DNA of 64,000 nt from Microbulbifer litoralis. Lineage in GTDB: Bacteria; Pseudomonadota; Gammaproteobacteria; Pseudomonadales; Cellvibrionaceae. A program made the position numbers and the translations under genes. Under the pieces are notes generated by a model. It ran no database searches, had not been told where the DNA came from, and saw only the letters and a list, made by a program, of their open reading frames with translations. The stretch spans positions 771,209-835,208 of the forward strand of contig NZ_JALKCV010000001.1 in assembly GCF_023634065.1 (NCBI RefSeq), written 5' to 3'. Below, in pieces: positions 56,001 to 63,749 of this stretch (within the stretch, counting starts at the first letter, position 1; each line of letters starts with the position of its first letter).

Positions 56001-56203
56001 CCGATATCTTCGGCGGAAATGGCATCTACCACACCGGACGAATCGCGTTTGATATCCATGGCACGCTCCATGGATGCGCGGATACCGGTTACTGTGATTT
56101 CTTCCAGCGAGCCAGATGTTTCCTGGGCACCCACCTGTTGGGCACAGGCCATGGTAGCCACGGCGGTGATGATTACATCCGACAGCTTCTTGCGTTGGAA
56201 CAT
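53075..56203 (-). CDS. TonB-dependent receptor (TIGR01782 type)
   Basis: This 1042-residue outer-membrane receptor has a signal peptide (residues 1-26, QQVGAQ). The TonB box is EEITVTGI, the plug has KFPDTNLAESLQRITGVSIDRVNG with GFGSDMNMVTLNGRTMPGG, and a long barrel ends GARYQVGARYTF. This type commonly imports oligosaccharides in Xanthomonas, Caulobacter and Cellvibrio relatives. It heads the halogenase operon region, and a LacI-type palindrome lies in its promoter. The ATG at 56203 has GGGAG 6 bases upstream. Glucuronoxylan oligosaccharides are a plausible substrate. Confidence 0.92.
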   Translation of the reverse strand: MFQRKKLSDVIITAVATMACAQQVGAQETSGSLEEITVTGIRASMERAMDIKRDSSGVVDAISAEDIGKFPDTNLAESLQRITGVSIDRVNGEGSQVTIRGFGSDMNMVTLNGRTMPGGSAFGGGSGAGITRGGQSRAFDFANLASESVRGIEVYKTGKANIASGGLGGTINIKTTRPLEDPGFKLSLGAKAVNDTTNLNGDDYTPEVSGIFSWTDDSERWGVSLTSSIQQRDSGAAGATVNDWAIGRWGQDDLYSLTDDAQITNAPEDGQLYVRPFDLRYTWSDRERERTNAQATFQFRPADNITGTLDYTFAENQLTEFRSEQTLWMSNSSSVAEIIFDDSTVATPEFVRETNLTDKDMGFEQQWREQEDTLKSVGFNLDWEVNDSLTLALDAHDSSMESLPAGPGDAGSIDISLGAPVVAGQSWDFRGDLPGANFIFDDSGKANGGNTAGQFDGGDFGSQVARVWYASQKTDISQVKVDGSYEFDNGRFDFGIEDRSTEFLSRQSNRQWTMGDWGINDTGATGLDGLLEPFGLTGQFDDFSPSGDATNLGFRASDPTGLCNWAVENYPRGGDAACAHTDNWSANNKVEEDVQAVYFQVAVDSELGGFPVNYLTGIRYESTDSTSTSEVLMPDYLLWQDNNDFSRVDTDQKVSLTVDNSYDHLLPSFDFSIDLRDDLKGRFSYSKTIARAGLGSLAAVPSGWATNGSTLNGANPTADETNPQLIPFESDNLDLSVEWYYGDTSYVSLGFYEKRVDNFIGNEKENRTFFDMRDVTAGPRAQDAIAALESAGVAVDDTTLFSAMVYEEYRGDPDVVFPSECGDLSSSLSGLANPDCSAKIGSLEKVKRDENGDIITDDNGNPVPNGAVDLSPNSDDPVMVYETTYPTNQKSAKIHGFEFAVQHFFGETGFGVQANYTTVRGDVGYDVDADPSEIQFALPGLSDTANLVGIYDNYGIQARLAYNWRDDYLMSITQGSTDARFVEAHSQWDLNVSYQVNDSLDVFFEGINLTEEDVRHYSRNTSQLWYLEELGARYQVGARYTF

Positions 56204-56575
56204 AGGGTTCTCCCTTCTCGCGATTAGCCGCCCAGCCATTCCCGGCTGCACAACTCCGGAAATACCACGGCGGTTTAGTTATGTTTATTGTTTGATCGTC
56301 TTCTAATTTTTGTTAGCGGGATGGTACCGCTACCATCATTAGGATTACGCTTACACCCGGTGGAAGTCAAGAACTTTTCATTTCTGCAACACACGGAGCA
56401 CTGTCGCACAACAGCCAATATCCGCGCGGCAGGGTTTTCGGGTGTAAGGAATCACAAACGTCGCAGCCTTATCCTGCCCCGCCCGCGGGAACGAAATCGT
56501 CCAGATGGGCGCCGCGACGCAAATCCTGACGTTCGACTTTGCACGTATCACAAAGTCGGACCCCGCCAGAACGCC
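56204..56575. other. Intergenic promoter region of the TonB receptor
   Basis: This 372-base gap carries an AT-rich leader and the LacI-type palindrome at 56320-56337. The right half (about 56400-56570) lies beyond the GH67 stop, and no gene is seen there. Confidence 0.6.
56320..56337. promoter_or_regulatory. Putative LacI-family operator 1
   Basis: GATGGTA-CCGC-TACCATC is a perfect 18-base palindrome, 117 bases upstream of the TonB receptor start. A related site (TGGTAGCGCTATCA) lies at 58840-58853 between GH67 and GH3. TGGTA-N4-TACCA is a known LacI-family operator style. The regulator encoded at 47654 is the likely binder. Confidence 0.68.
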
Positions 56576-58771
56576 CTAATGCCCCGGCGCATGGGGGTAT
56601 GACAGCGCCCGGTAATACTGCAGCGAGTGCGCCGGTGCGCGCGCCCCCGGGGGCAGTTCGCGGCCGGACACCGCGCCGAAATAGGCCAGGCTGGCGTCGC
56701 GCCACCAGCGCGCCTCACGCTCCTGGATGGCCAGGAAGCTCGAAGTCTGCACAAAGCGCTCCCGATCCACGAACGGCTCCAGCTGTGCCCAGTCCCGGCG
56801 CATCTCCTCCACCTGCGCCACCCCGCGATCGTAGCGGTACACCAGTTCCTGCCAGAGATCGCGACCGGATGGCATCGGGTGGTCCCAGGGCAGATGGTGG
56901 AACCAGAGCAGGTATTTTTCCGGCACCGAGGCCCGCGATGAGAATTTCCGCTGCAGCGGCGGCGCATACTGGGCCACCGCGTCGCTGCCCTCGGCGGTGC
57001 GATCGAAACCGATACCGCCGGCGTCAGCGCGGTGGTAGTAGACCGGGTTCCACTCCGGGCGCGCCAGTTCCGAGACCCAGGGCGCCGGGCCATAGTGGTG
57101 ACCGGTGGCCATCAGGTGCGCCAGGCCCAACGGGGTCATGTAATCCACCACCGCCTCGCGAGAGGCCATCATCAGGTCCGCCGCGGGTTGCACGAACGCA
57201 TCATCCGCGGCAAATGTCATCTCCAGCCAGTCCTCGGCAATGGCGCGGGCGGAGCCGCGCGGATTCCAGGCCAGGCGGCCGAAGACATACCAGTTGGCCT
57301 GGTTGAAGATGGAGCCGGACCAGTCCCGGTCGCGGCCGATATTCGCGACCCCGGCGATGCCGGTGTGGCCGTAGTCGTGCAGGCTACCGTCGATGACACT
57401 GGCAACCGTGGCGCTGCCATCACAAGCTGCGTCCCTCCTGCCGGGGCCGGGTCCGGTGCAGGTGTCCGCCTCCAGCACCTCTTCGTAGAGCGGCCCCAGG
57501 TAGGCCAGGTGGGTGGCAAAGCCCAGGTATTCCTTGGTGATCTGGAATTCCATCATCAGCGGCGTGCCGGGCATGGCGCCGAACAGCGGGTGGAAGGGTT
57601 CCCGCGGCTGGAAGTCGATGGGACCGTTTTTGACCTGCAGGACGACGTTGTCGGCGAACTCGCCGTCCAGCGGCTTGAACTCGCTGTAGGCCTGCCTGGC
57701 CCTGTCATCGGGGTTGTCGTGGGCGTAGACGAAAGCGCGCCACATGACGACGCCCCCGTGGGGGGCCAGCGCGGCGGCGAGCATATTGGCGCCGTCGGCG
57801 TGGCTGCGACCGTAGTCCTGCGGGCCCGGCTGGCCCTCGGAATTGGCCTTGACCAGGAAACCGCCGAAGTCGGGAATGGCGGCGTAGATCTCATCCGCCT
57901 TTTCCTTCCACCAGCGCTGCACGGCGGGATTTCCGGGATCCGCCGTGTCCAGGCCGCCGATCTCCATCGGCGCACTGAAGCGCGCGGACAGGTAGACGCG
58001 AATACCATAGGGCCGGAACACCCCGGCCAGCGCCGCGACCTTGTCGATATAGCGTGCGGTGAGAATATCGGCATTGGCGTTGACATTGTTCAGCACGGTG
58101 CCGTTGATACCGATGGAGGCATTGGCGCGGGCGTAGTCGGTATAGCGCGGATGCCGGAAGTCGGGCAGCCGCCACCAGTCCCAGATGGACTGGCCGGCGT
58201 AGCCGCGCTCGACACTGCGATCGAGATTGTCCCAGTGATTGAGCAGGCGCAGATCCACCTGCGGCGAGGAGGCGATCGCCAGCTGCTCCAGTGGCTGGCG
58301 CGTCTGCATCAGTTGCAGGAAACGAAAAGCGCCGTAGAGCACGCCGATATCGTCGTTGGCGGCGATGACCGTAGTCCGCTGGCCATCCACCTGCTCGGTG
58401 CGAATCAGGTAACCGCCCCTCGCCAGGTCCTCCAGCGGCAGTTCCAGCGCCGCGATCGCCGGTGACTCCTGCGGCGTTCCCAGCAACAGGGCGCCGTCGC
58501 GGCCAACCTTGTCGGCCGATTCGATATCGATATCCAGCAGGCCGCCGATACCGCGGCGCAGTTCGTCAGCGGCGGCCCGCAGCGTCGGCGACTGCCGCCG
58601 CGGCAACACCAGCTGCCGTGTCGAAACGGTATAGGTTTCGCGCCACTCGGGCTCCACAGACCGATAACGCAGCCACAGATCGTAGCCGTCCTCGGCGTGG
58701 CTGTGCGGCGCCAGGCTCAGGGCAATCGAGAACAACAGTGCCGCGCGGCACACCATGGCGGGCCATCTCAT
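56576..58771 (-). CDS. GH67 alpha-glucuronidase
   Basis: This 731-residue enzyme has a signal peptide (about 1-27, SHAED). It removes (4-O-methyl)-glucuronic acid from xylo-oligosaccharides. The conserved KANSEGQPGPQDYGRSHADG has the likely acid E312, QPREPFHPLF the likely base-pair Glu E391, and VVMWRAFVYAH is diagnostic of GH67. Length and order fit Cellvibrio-type enzymes. It is divergent from GH3, with a LacI-like operator between, placing it in a glucuronoxylan regulon. The signal peptide suggests periplasmic action. Confidence 0.92.
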   Translation of the reverse strand: MRWPAMVCRAALLFSIALSLAPHSHAEDGYDLWLRYRSVEPEWRETYTVSTRQLVLPRRQSPTLRAAADELRRGIGGLLDIDIESADKVGRDGALLLGTPQESPAIAALELPLEDLARGGYLIRTEQVDGQRTTVIAANDDIGVLYGAFRFLQLMQTRQPLEQLAIASSPQVDLRLLNHWDNLDRSVERGYAGQSIWDWWRLPDFRHPRYTDYARANASIGINGTVLNNVNANADILTARYIDKVAALAGVFRPYGIRVYLSARFSAPMEIGGLDTADPGNPAVQRWWKEKADEIYAAIPDFGGFLVKANSEGQPGPQDYGRSHADGANMLAAALAPHGGVVMWRAFVYAHDNPDDRARQAYSEFKPLDGEFADNVVLQVKNGPIDFQPREPFHPLFGAMPGTPLMMEFQITKEYLGFATHLAYLGPLYEEVLEADTCTGPGPGRRDAACDGSATVASVIDGSLHDYGHTGIAGVANIGRDRDWSGSIFNQANWYVFGRLAWNPRGSARAIAEDWLEMTFAADDAFVQPAADLMMASREAVVDYMTPLGLAHLMATGHHYGPAPWVSELARPEWNPVYYHRADAGGIGFDRTAEGSDAVAQYAPPLQRKFSSRASVPEKYLLWFHHLPWDHPMPSGRDLWQELVYRYDRGVAQVEEMRRDWAQLEPFVDRERFVQTSSFLAIQEREARWWRDASLAYFGAVSGRELPPGARAPAHSLQYYRALSYPHAPGH

Positions 58772-58839
58772 CGCTGAATCCTCATTATCATTGTTCTTTC
58801 GTCGCAGCGGCTTTGACAAAGCCGTTCGCTGATTTATGA

Positions 58840-58853
58840 TGGTAGCGCTATCA
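58840..58853. promoter_or_regulatory. Putative LacI-family operator 2
   Basis: TGGTAGCGCTATCA is a dyad with one mismatched pair, in the 131-base divergent gap between GH67 (start 58771) and GH3 (start 58903). It shares its half-site with the palindrome upstream of the TonB receptor. The same LacI protein could link all three units. Confidence 0.65.
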
Positions 58854-58902
58854 CAACGATAAGAAAAGCCAGAACAACAATAACGGCGAGAGGAGAAATA
58901 TC

Positions 58903-61296
58903 GTGGCATTCCCCCTGCGGCCACCGAAACTGCTGATCGGCCTCGGCGCTGGCGCCTGCCTGGCGACGGCGGCCTATTTCCTGGCACCCGAATCCGGCGA
59001 TCCCGCCGACAACACCGGCAACGCACCACTCTACCGCGACGCCTCGGCGCCGGTGTCAGCCCGCGTGCAGGACCTGCTGGCACGCATGACCCTGGAAGAG
59101 AAGATCGCCCAGATCACCACCATCTGGGCCGGCAAGACCGAGATCCAGGACGCCGACCTCGATTTCGATCCGGCCCGCGCCCGCGACGCCTTCCCGCACG
59201 GCATCGGCCATATCGCGCGGCCCTCGGACCGCCGCGGCAGCGAGCCCGGCGGCCAGTCCCGCTGGCGCACGCTGCGCGACACCGTCGACTATATCAACGC
59301 AATACAGCACTACGCGGTGAAGGAAACCCGCCTCGGTATTCCGGTGCTGTTCCACGAGGAGGCGCTGCACGGCTACGCCAGCGCCGACGCCACCAGTTTC
59401 CCGCAGTCGATCGCACTGGCCAGCAGCTGGGACACGGACCTGGTGCAGCGGGTCAATACCGTCATCGCCCGCGAAGTGCGCGCCCGCGGCGTGCCGCTGG
59501 TGCTGTCGCCGGTGGTGGATATCGCGCGCGACCCGCGCTGGGGCCGTATCGAGGAAACCTTCGGTGAGGATCCCTACCTGGTAGGCGAAATGGGCGTGGC
59601 CGCGGTGAAAGGCCTGCAGGGCGACACACTGCCGCTGGCGGGCGACCGCGTCTTCGCCACGCTCAAACACATGACCGGCCACGGCCAGCCGGAGAGCGGC
59701 ACCAATGTGGGCATTGCACCCTTCGGTGAACGCACGCTGCGCGAATACTTTTTCCCACCGTTCGAGCAGGTGGTCAAACGCACCAATATCGGCGCGCTGA
59801 TGGCGTCCTACAACGAGATCGACGGCGTCCCCAGCCATGTGAACAAATGGATGCTGGACGATGTGCTGCGCGGCGAGTGGGGTTTCGGCGGCGCCGTGGT
59901 CAGCGACTACGACGCCATCGCCCAGCTGCAGCGCCTGCACCACCTGGAACCGGACCTGGAGTCCGCCGCGCTGGCGGCGCTGGATACCGGTGTCGACACC
60001 GATATGCCGGACGGCGAGAGCTACCGCCTGCTGGCCGATGCCGTGCGCAACGGCCGCGCGACGGAAAAGCAGATCGATACCGCCGCCGGCCGCATGCTGG
60101 CACTGAAGTTCAACGCCGGCCTGTTCGAAGACCCGTTCGGCGACGCCGACCTGGCCGAGCGGATTACCGGCAACGACGACGCCCGCGCCCTGGCCCTGGA
60201 GGCCGCGCGCAAATCCATGGTGCTGCTGAAAAACGACGGCACCCTGCCCCTCGACGACGGCGCGCTGGACTCCCTCGCGGTGATCGGCCCCAACGCAGCG
60301 GTGGCACGCCTGGGCGGCTACTCGGGCCAGCCGCTGCAGACCGTCAGCCCGCTGGAGGGCTTGCAGTCCCGCGTCGGCGAACGCGTGCAACTGCTGCACG
60401 CGGAGGGCGTGCGCATCACCAAAGACGACAACTGGTGGACCGACGAGGTACAACTGGCCGACCCGCAGGAAAACCGGCAGCGTATCCGCGAGGCCGTGGC
60501 AGTGGCGAAAAAGGCCGATGCCATTGCGCTGTTCCTCGGCGACACGGCGCAGACCAGCCGCGAGGCCTGGGCCGAAAACCACCTGGGCGACCGCTCCAGC
60601 CTGGCACTGGTGGGCGAGCAGGAAGCACTGGCGGAAGCCCTCTTCGCGCTGGGCAAGCCGGTGGTGGTGGTGCTGGTCAACGGCCGCCCGCCGGCACTGG
60701 AAAATATTGCCGCCCGGGCCAACGGCCTGATCGAGGCCTGGTATCCCGGCCAGGAGGGCGGCACCGCGATCGCCGAGGCGCTGTTCGGCGACATCAATCC
60801 CGGCGGCAAACTGCCGGTCACCTTCGCCCGCAACGTCGGCCAGTTGCCGCTCTACTACAACCGCAAGCCCAGCGCGCGCCGCGGCTACCTGTTCGACGAC
60901 AAGTCGGCGCTGTTCCCGTTCGGTTTCGGTCTCAGCTATACCCGCTTTGAAATAGGCACACCGAAACTGTCGTCGGGCGACATTGCCACCGACGGTTCCG
61001 TCGACGTCTCGGTGACGGTGGAAAACACCGGCCAGCGCAGTGGCGACGAAGTGGTGCAGCTCTATATCCGCGACCGGGTCGCCTCGGTCACGCAGCCGAT
61101 CAAGCAGCTGCGCGGTTTCGAGCGCGTCACACTACAGCCCGGCCAGCGTCGCGAGGTGACCTTCACGCTCGACGCCGAAGACCTGTCGCTGTGGAACCGC
61201 TCCATGCAGCGGGTGGTCGAGCCGGGCGAATTCGAGATAATGGTGGGCGCCAACTCCGGGCAACTGAAAACCGCAGTGCTCACGGTCAGCCCCTGA
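58903..61296 (+). CDS. GH3 beta-glycosidase (beta-xylosidase-like)
   Basis: This 797-residue GH3 enzyme has an N-terminal membrane segment (about 9-29). It has the (beta/alpha)8 domain with EALHGYASADATSFPQSIAL and nucleophile D335 in VVSDYDAI, the second sandwich domain, and a C-terminal fibronectin-III-like domain (QRSGDEVVQLYIRD). It starts with GTG after AGGAG 7 bases upstream. Surrounded by GH67 and GH43, it probably splits xylo-oligosaccharides to xylose, although beta-glucosidase activity cannot be excluded. Confidence 0.9.
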   Translation: MAFPLRPPKLLIGLGAGACLATAAYFLAPESGDPADNTGNAPLYRDASAPVSARVQDLLARMTLEEKIAQITTIWAGKTEIQDADLDFDPARARDAFPHGIGHIARPSDRRGSEPGGQSRWRTLRDTVDYINAIQHYAVKETRLGIPVLFHEEALHGYASADATSFPQSIALASSWDTDLVQRVNTVIAREVRARGVPLVLSPVVDIARDPRWGRIEETFGEDPYLVGEMGVAAVKGLQGDTLPLAGDRVFATLKHMTGHGQPESGTNVGIAPFGERTLREYFFPPFEQVVKRTNIGALMASYNEIDGVPSHVNKWMLDDVLRGEWGFGGAVVSDYDAIAQLQRLHHLEPDLESAALAALDTGVDTDMPDGESYRLLADAVRNGRATEKQIDTAAGRMLALKFNAGLFEDPFGDADLAERITGNDDARALALEAARKSMVLLKNDGTLPLDDGALDSLAVIGPNAAVARLGGYSGQPLQTVSPLEGLQSRVGERVQLLHAEGVRITKDDNWWTDEVQLADPQENRQRIREAVAVAKKADAIALFLGDTAQTSREAWAENHLGDRSSLALVGEQEALAEALFALGKPVVVVLVNGRPPALENIAARANGLIEAWYPGQEGGTAIAEALFGDINPGGKLPVTFARNVGQLPLYYNRKPSARRGYLFDDKSALFPFGFGLSYTRFEIGTPKLSSGDIATDGSVDVSVTVENTGQRSGDEVVQLYIRDRVASVTQPIKQLRGFERVTLQPGQRREVTFTLDAEDLSLWNRSMQRVVEPGEFEIMVGANSGQLKTAVLTVSP

Positions 61297-61315
61297 ACGA
61301 TCAAAAAGACCGGGA

Positions 61316-61344
61316 CGGGGGCGGCAGAGCAGCCCCCGCCGGGA
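61316..61344 (+). other. GC-rich hairpin between GH3 and GH43 genes
   Basis: GGGGGC ... GCCCCC forms a stem in the 89-base gap, with no T-run. It may stabilise or differentially process the GH3-GH43 transcript. No operator was recognised here. Confidence 0.4.
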
Positions 61345-61385
61345 ATACACAAAGCACAGACAATAAATAACGGAGCCAAAACGCG

Positions 61386-62495
61386 ATGAACAAAGCAAAA
61401 CTGTCCACCCTGGCACTGGCCCTGGGCGCCACCCTGTCCGCCTGCGCCGCCGACGACAAATCCGGCGAGGTCCCCGACGTCGTCAAGAAGGAAGCGGAAA
61501 ACCGCCGCATGGCCCAGGAGCGCGAATTCACCTCCGATCCGCTGGTCAGCCATATCTATACCGCCGACCCATCCGCCCACGTCTGGAACGACCGGCTGTA
61601 TATCTACCCGTCCCACGATATCGAGACGGATATCCCGATGGACGACACCGGCGCCCACTTCGCGATGCGCGACTACCGCATCCTGTCCCTGGAAAAGGTC
61701 GGCGGCGAGGTGGAAGAACACGGCGTGGCCCTGTCGGTCGAGGACGTACCCTGGGCCAAGCGCCAGATGTGGGCGCCGGATGCGGCCAGGAAAGGCGACA
61801 AATACTACCTGTACTTCCCGGCCAAGGATGAGAAGGATATTTTCCGCATCGGCGTGGCGGTCGGCGACTCGCCCACCGGCCCCTTCGAGGCGCAGCCGGA
61901 ACCCATCTCCGGCAGCTACAGTATCGATCCCACCGTCTACCAGGACGACGACGGCGAGAGCTACCTGTACCTGGGCGGTATCTGGGGCGGCCAGCTGCAA
62001 CGCTGGCAGACCGGCGAATATGTGGCCGAGGACAGCTATCCGGCCGACGACGCACCGGCCATCGCACCGATGGTGGCCAAGCTGTCCGACGATATGCTGC
62101 GCTTTGCCGAAGAGCCGAAGGAGATCGAACTGCTGTACCCGGACGGCACCCCGATCCGCGCCGGCGACAACGAGAAACGCTTCTTCGAGGCCGCCTGGAT
62201 CCACAAGTACAACGACACCTACTACTTTTCCTATTCCACCGGCGACACCCACAAGATCGCCTACGCCACCGGCGACAGCCCCTACGGGCCCTTCACCTAT
62301 CGCGGTGTCATCCTGGAACCGGTACTGGGCTGGACCAACCACCACTCCATCGCCAAGTTCAATGACCAGTGGTATCTCTTCTACCACGATACCGAACTCT
62401 CCGGCGGCCAGACGCACCTGCGCAATGTGAAGATGATGCCGCTGGCCTACAACGAGGACGGCACCATCAAGACACTGAACGCCTTTGCGGACTGA
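61386..62495 (+). CDS. GH43 glycosidase lipoprotein (beta-xylosidase/arabinofuranosidase type)
   Basis: This 369-residue protein has a lipoprotein signal (LSAC, Cys20). Its five-bladed GH43 core has the likely base D61 in TADPSAHVWND, a pKa-modulating Asp D181 in YSIDPTVYQDDDG and the acid E268 in RFFEAAWIHKYND. The enzyme probably removes arabinose or xylose from xylan fragments. It is a membrane-anchored lipoprotein by its Cys, and lies 89 bases after the GH3 stop in a likely operon. Confidence 0.9.
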   Translation: MNKAKLSTLALALGATLSACAADDKSGEVPDVVKKEAENRRMAQEREFTSDPLVSHIYTADPSAHVWNDRLYIYPSHDIETDIPMDDTGAHFAMRDYRILSLEKVGGEVEEHGVALSVEDVPWAKRQMWAPDAARKGDKYYLYFPAKDEKDIFRIGVAVGDSPTGPFEAQPEPISGSYSIDPTVYQDDDGESYLYLGGIWGGQLQRWQTGEYVAEDSYPADDAPAIAPMVAKLSDDMLRFAEEPKEIELLYPDGTPIRAGDNEKRFFEAAWIHKYNDTYYFSYSTGDTHKIAYATGDSPYGPFTYRGVILEPVLGWTNHHSIAKFNDQWYLFYHDTELSGGQTHLRNVKMMPLAYNEDGTIKTLNAFAD

Positions 62496-62498
62496 ACC

Positions 62499-63581
62499 AT
62501 GAACCAATCCAGACGATGTAACGGTAGGAGCCTGCCCCGCAGGCGAATCACGAGGCGCCGGTCTTTCGCCAGCAGGGCTGGCTCCTACAGCCTGGCGCTG
62601 GCGGCGCTATTCGGTGCGGCTGTGGCGGACGCTCAGCAGATAGAAGCCCACACACTGGAAAACGACAAACTGAGCTACCGCTTTACCCCGCAGATCGGCG
62701 GGCGCGGTCTCGGCTTCTCCACTGCCGGCGGCGAAAACCTGTTGAAGGTGGGCGCGGCGGTACGCGAGGTACCGGCACCGCAAGCGACTGCGGAGGCGGG
62801 GTTCGTGCCCTACTTCGGCCATATCGTCTGGCCCGGCCCACAGGGCGACTGGTGGAAACAGCAGACGCTGAACGCCGGGCGTCGCGAGGCCGCCGCCGTC
62901 TGGCCACCGGATCCGTTTACGGTACTGGCCGCGAGCAAACTGATAAAGCTGACCGAAACCGAGGCGGAAATGGTCTCGCCGGTGAGCCCGGTCACCGGCC
63001 TGCAGCTGACCAAGCGCTATCGCCTCGACGGCGACACGCTGCAACACCAGGTGCAGGCGGTCAATCGCCGCGACGAACCGGTGCGCTGGGATATCTGGTT
63101 CAACACCCGCGTCAGCCCGGATGCCCGCCTCTATGTGCCGGTCAGGGATTTCGACGGCGACCTGCGCCTGGAGAAATTCCCGGAAATGTCCGCTGTGGCC
63201 CAAGCCGACAAGAACAAGCGCCAGTTGGGGCTGTTCGATTTCGCCCGCGGTGAGAACGTCAAGGCCAAGGCGTTTATCGAACCCGCCGCCGGCTGGATCG
63301 CCGCCTTCGACCGCGGCCAGCTGTTCCTGATCGAGTTCGAACAGCAGCCGCGCGAATCCATCCATCCGGAACAGGGCCAGGTGGAAGTGTATCTGGAACA
63401 GGACCCGGACAAACCCGGCAGCGGCGTCATGGAACTGGAGGTACACGCCCCCTATCGCGAACTGGCGCCGGGGGAATCCATGGCTGCGGAGGAAAACTGG
63501 CGCGCGCTGGCCTATACCGGTGAGGACAGTATCGAAGGTCATCTGCGTGCGCTGAAAGAACTGGGCCTCGACGGTCTCTGA
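62499..63581 (+). CDS. DUF4380 family secreted protein
   Basis: This 360-residue protein, 3 bases after the GH43 stop, fits DUF4380, with NDKLSYRFTPQIGGRGLGFS and the FVPYFGHIVWPGPQ and TRVSPDARLYVPV segments. The fold is likely galactose-mutarotase-like. The signal peptide is odd: about 30 residues rich in Arg (RRRITRRRSFASRAG) precede the hydrophobic SLALAALFGAAVADAQQ. That Arg-rich part is encoded by a GTAGGAGC-type palindromic repeat (62524-62589). Function unknown; it may act on sugars freed by the neighbouring enzymes. Confidence 0.75.
   Translation: MNQSRRCNGRSLPRRRITRRRSFASRAGSYSLALAALFGAAVADAQQIEAHTLENDKLSYRFTPQIGGRGLGFSTAGGENLLKVGAAVREVPAPQATAEAGFVPYFGHIVWPGPQGDWWKQQTLNAGRREAAAVWPPDPFTVLAASKLIKLTETEAEMVSPVSPVTGLQLTKRYRLDGDTLQHQVQAVNRRDEPVRWDIWFNTRVSPDARLYVPVRDFDGDLRLEKFPEMSAVAQADKNKRQLGLFDFARGENVKAKAFIEPAAGWIAAFDRGQLFLIEFEQQPRESIHPEQGQVEVYLEQDPDKPGSGVMELEVHAPYRELAPGESMAAEENWRALAYTGEDSIEGHLRALKELGLDGL
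62524..62589. repeat. GTAGGAGC-type palindromic repeat, copy C, inside a coding region
   Basis: GTAGGAGCCTGCCCCGCAGG and CCAGCAGGGCTGGCTCCTAC form inverted arms around a short loop, like copies A (14946) and B (36539). Unusually, it lies within the 5' end of the DUF4380 gene and is translated in frame. Confidence 0.75.
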
Positions 63582-63605
63582 CTGCCTCTGCAGGATGTTT
63601 TCGTC

Positions 63606-63660
63606 ATTCCGGCGCAGGCCGGAATCCAGGTACCACTGAGCTGGATACCGGCTTGCGCCG
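63606..63660. repeat. ATTCCGGC nested palindromic repeat
   Basis: The small stem ATTCCGGC-gcag-GCCGGAAT (63606-63625) is nested in larger arms GGCGCAGGCCGGAATCCAG and CTGGATACCGGCTTGCGCC, which match at 17 of 19 positions. It fills the gap before the mannonate-dehydratase-like gene. This type is common in proteobacterial genomes. Confidence 0.65.
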
Positions 63661-63749
63661 CTATGGCAATCCAATAGATACCTGTTTGGAAACAGATTTG
63701 GAAACAGAGTATCTGCAGACAGCACGATATTTTTTGCAGGAAAGTTTCA

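Noticed and set aside
52850..56227. Long plus-strand frames opposite the TonB receptor
   Set aside because: They are antisense shadows of a well-supported receptor gene and encode arginine-rich, family-less sequences.
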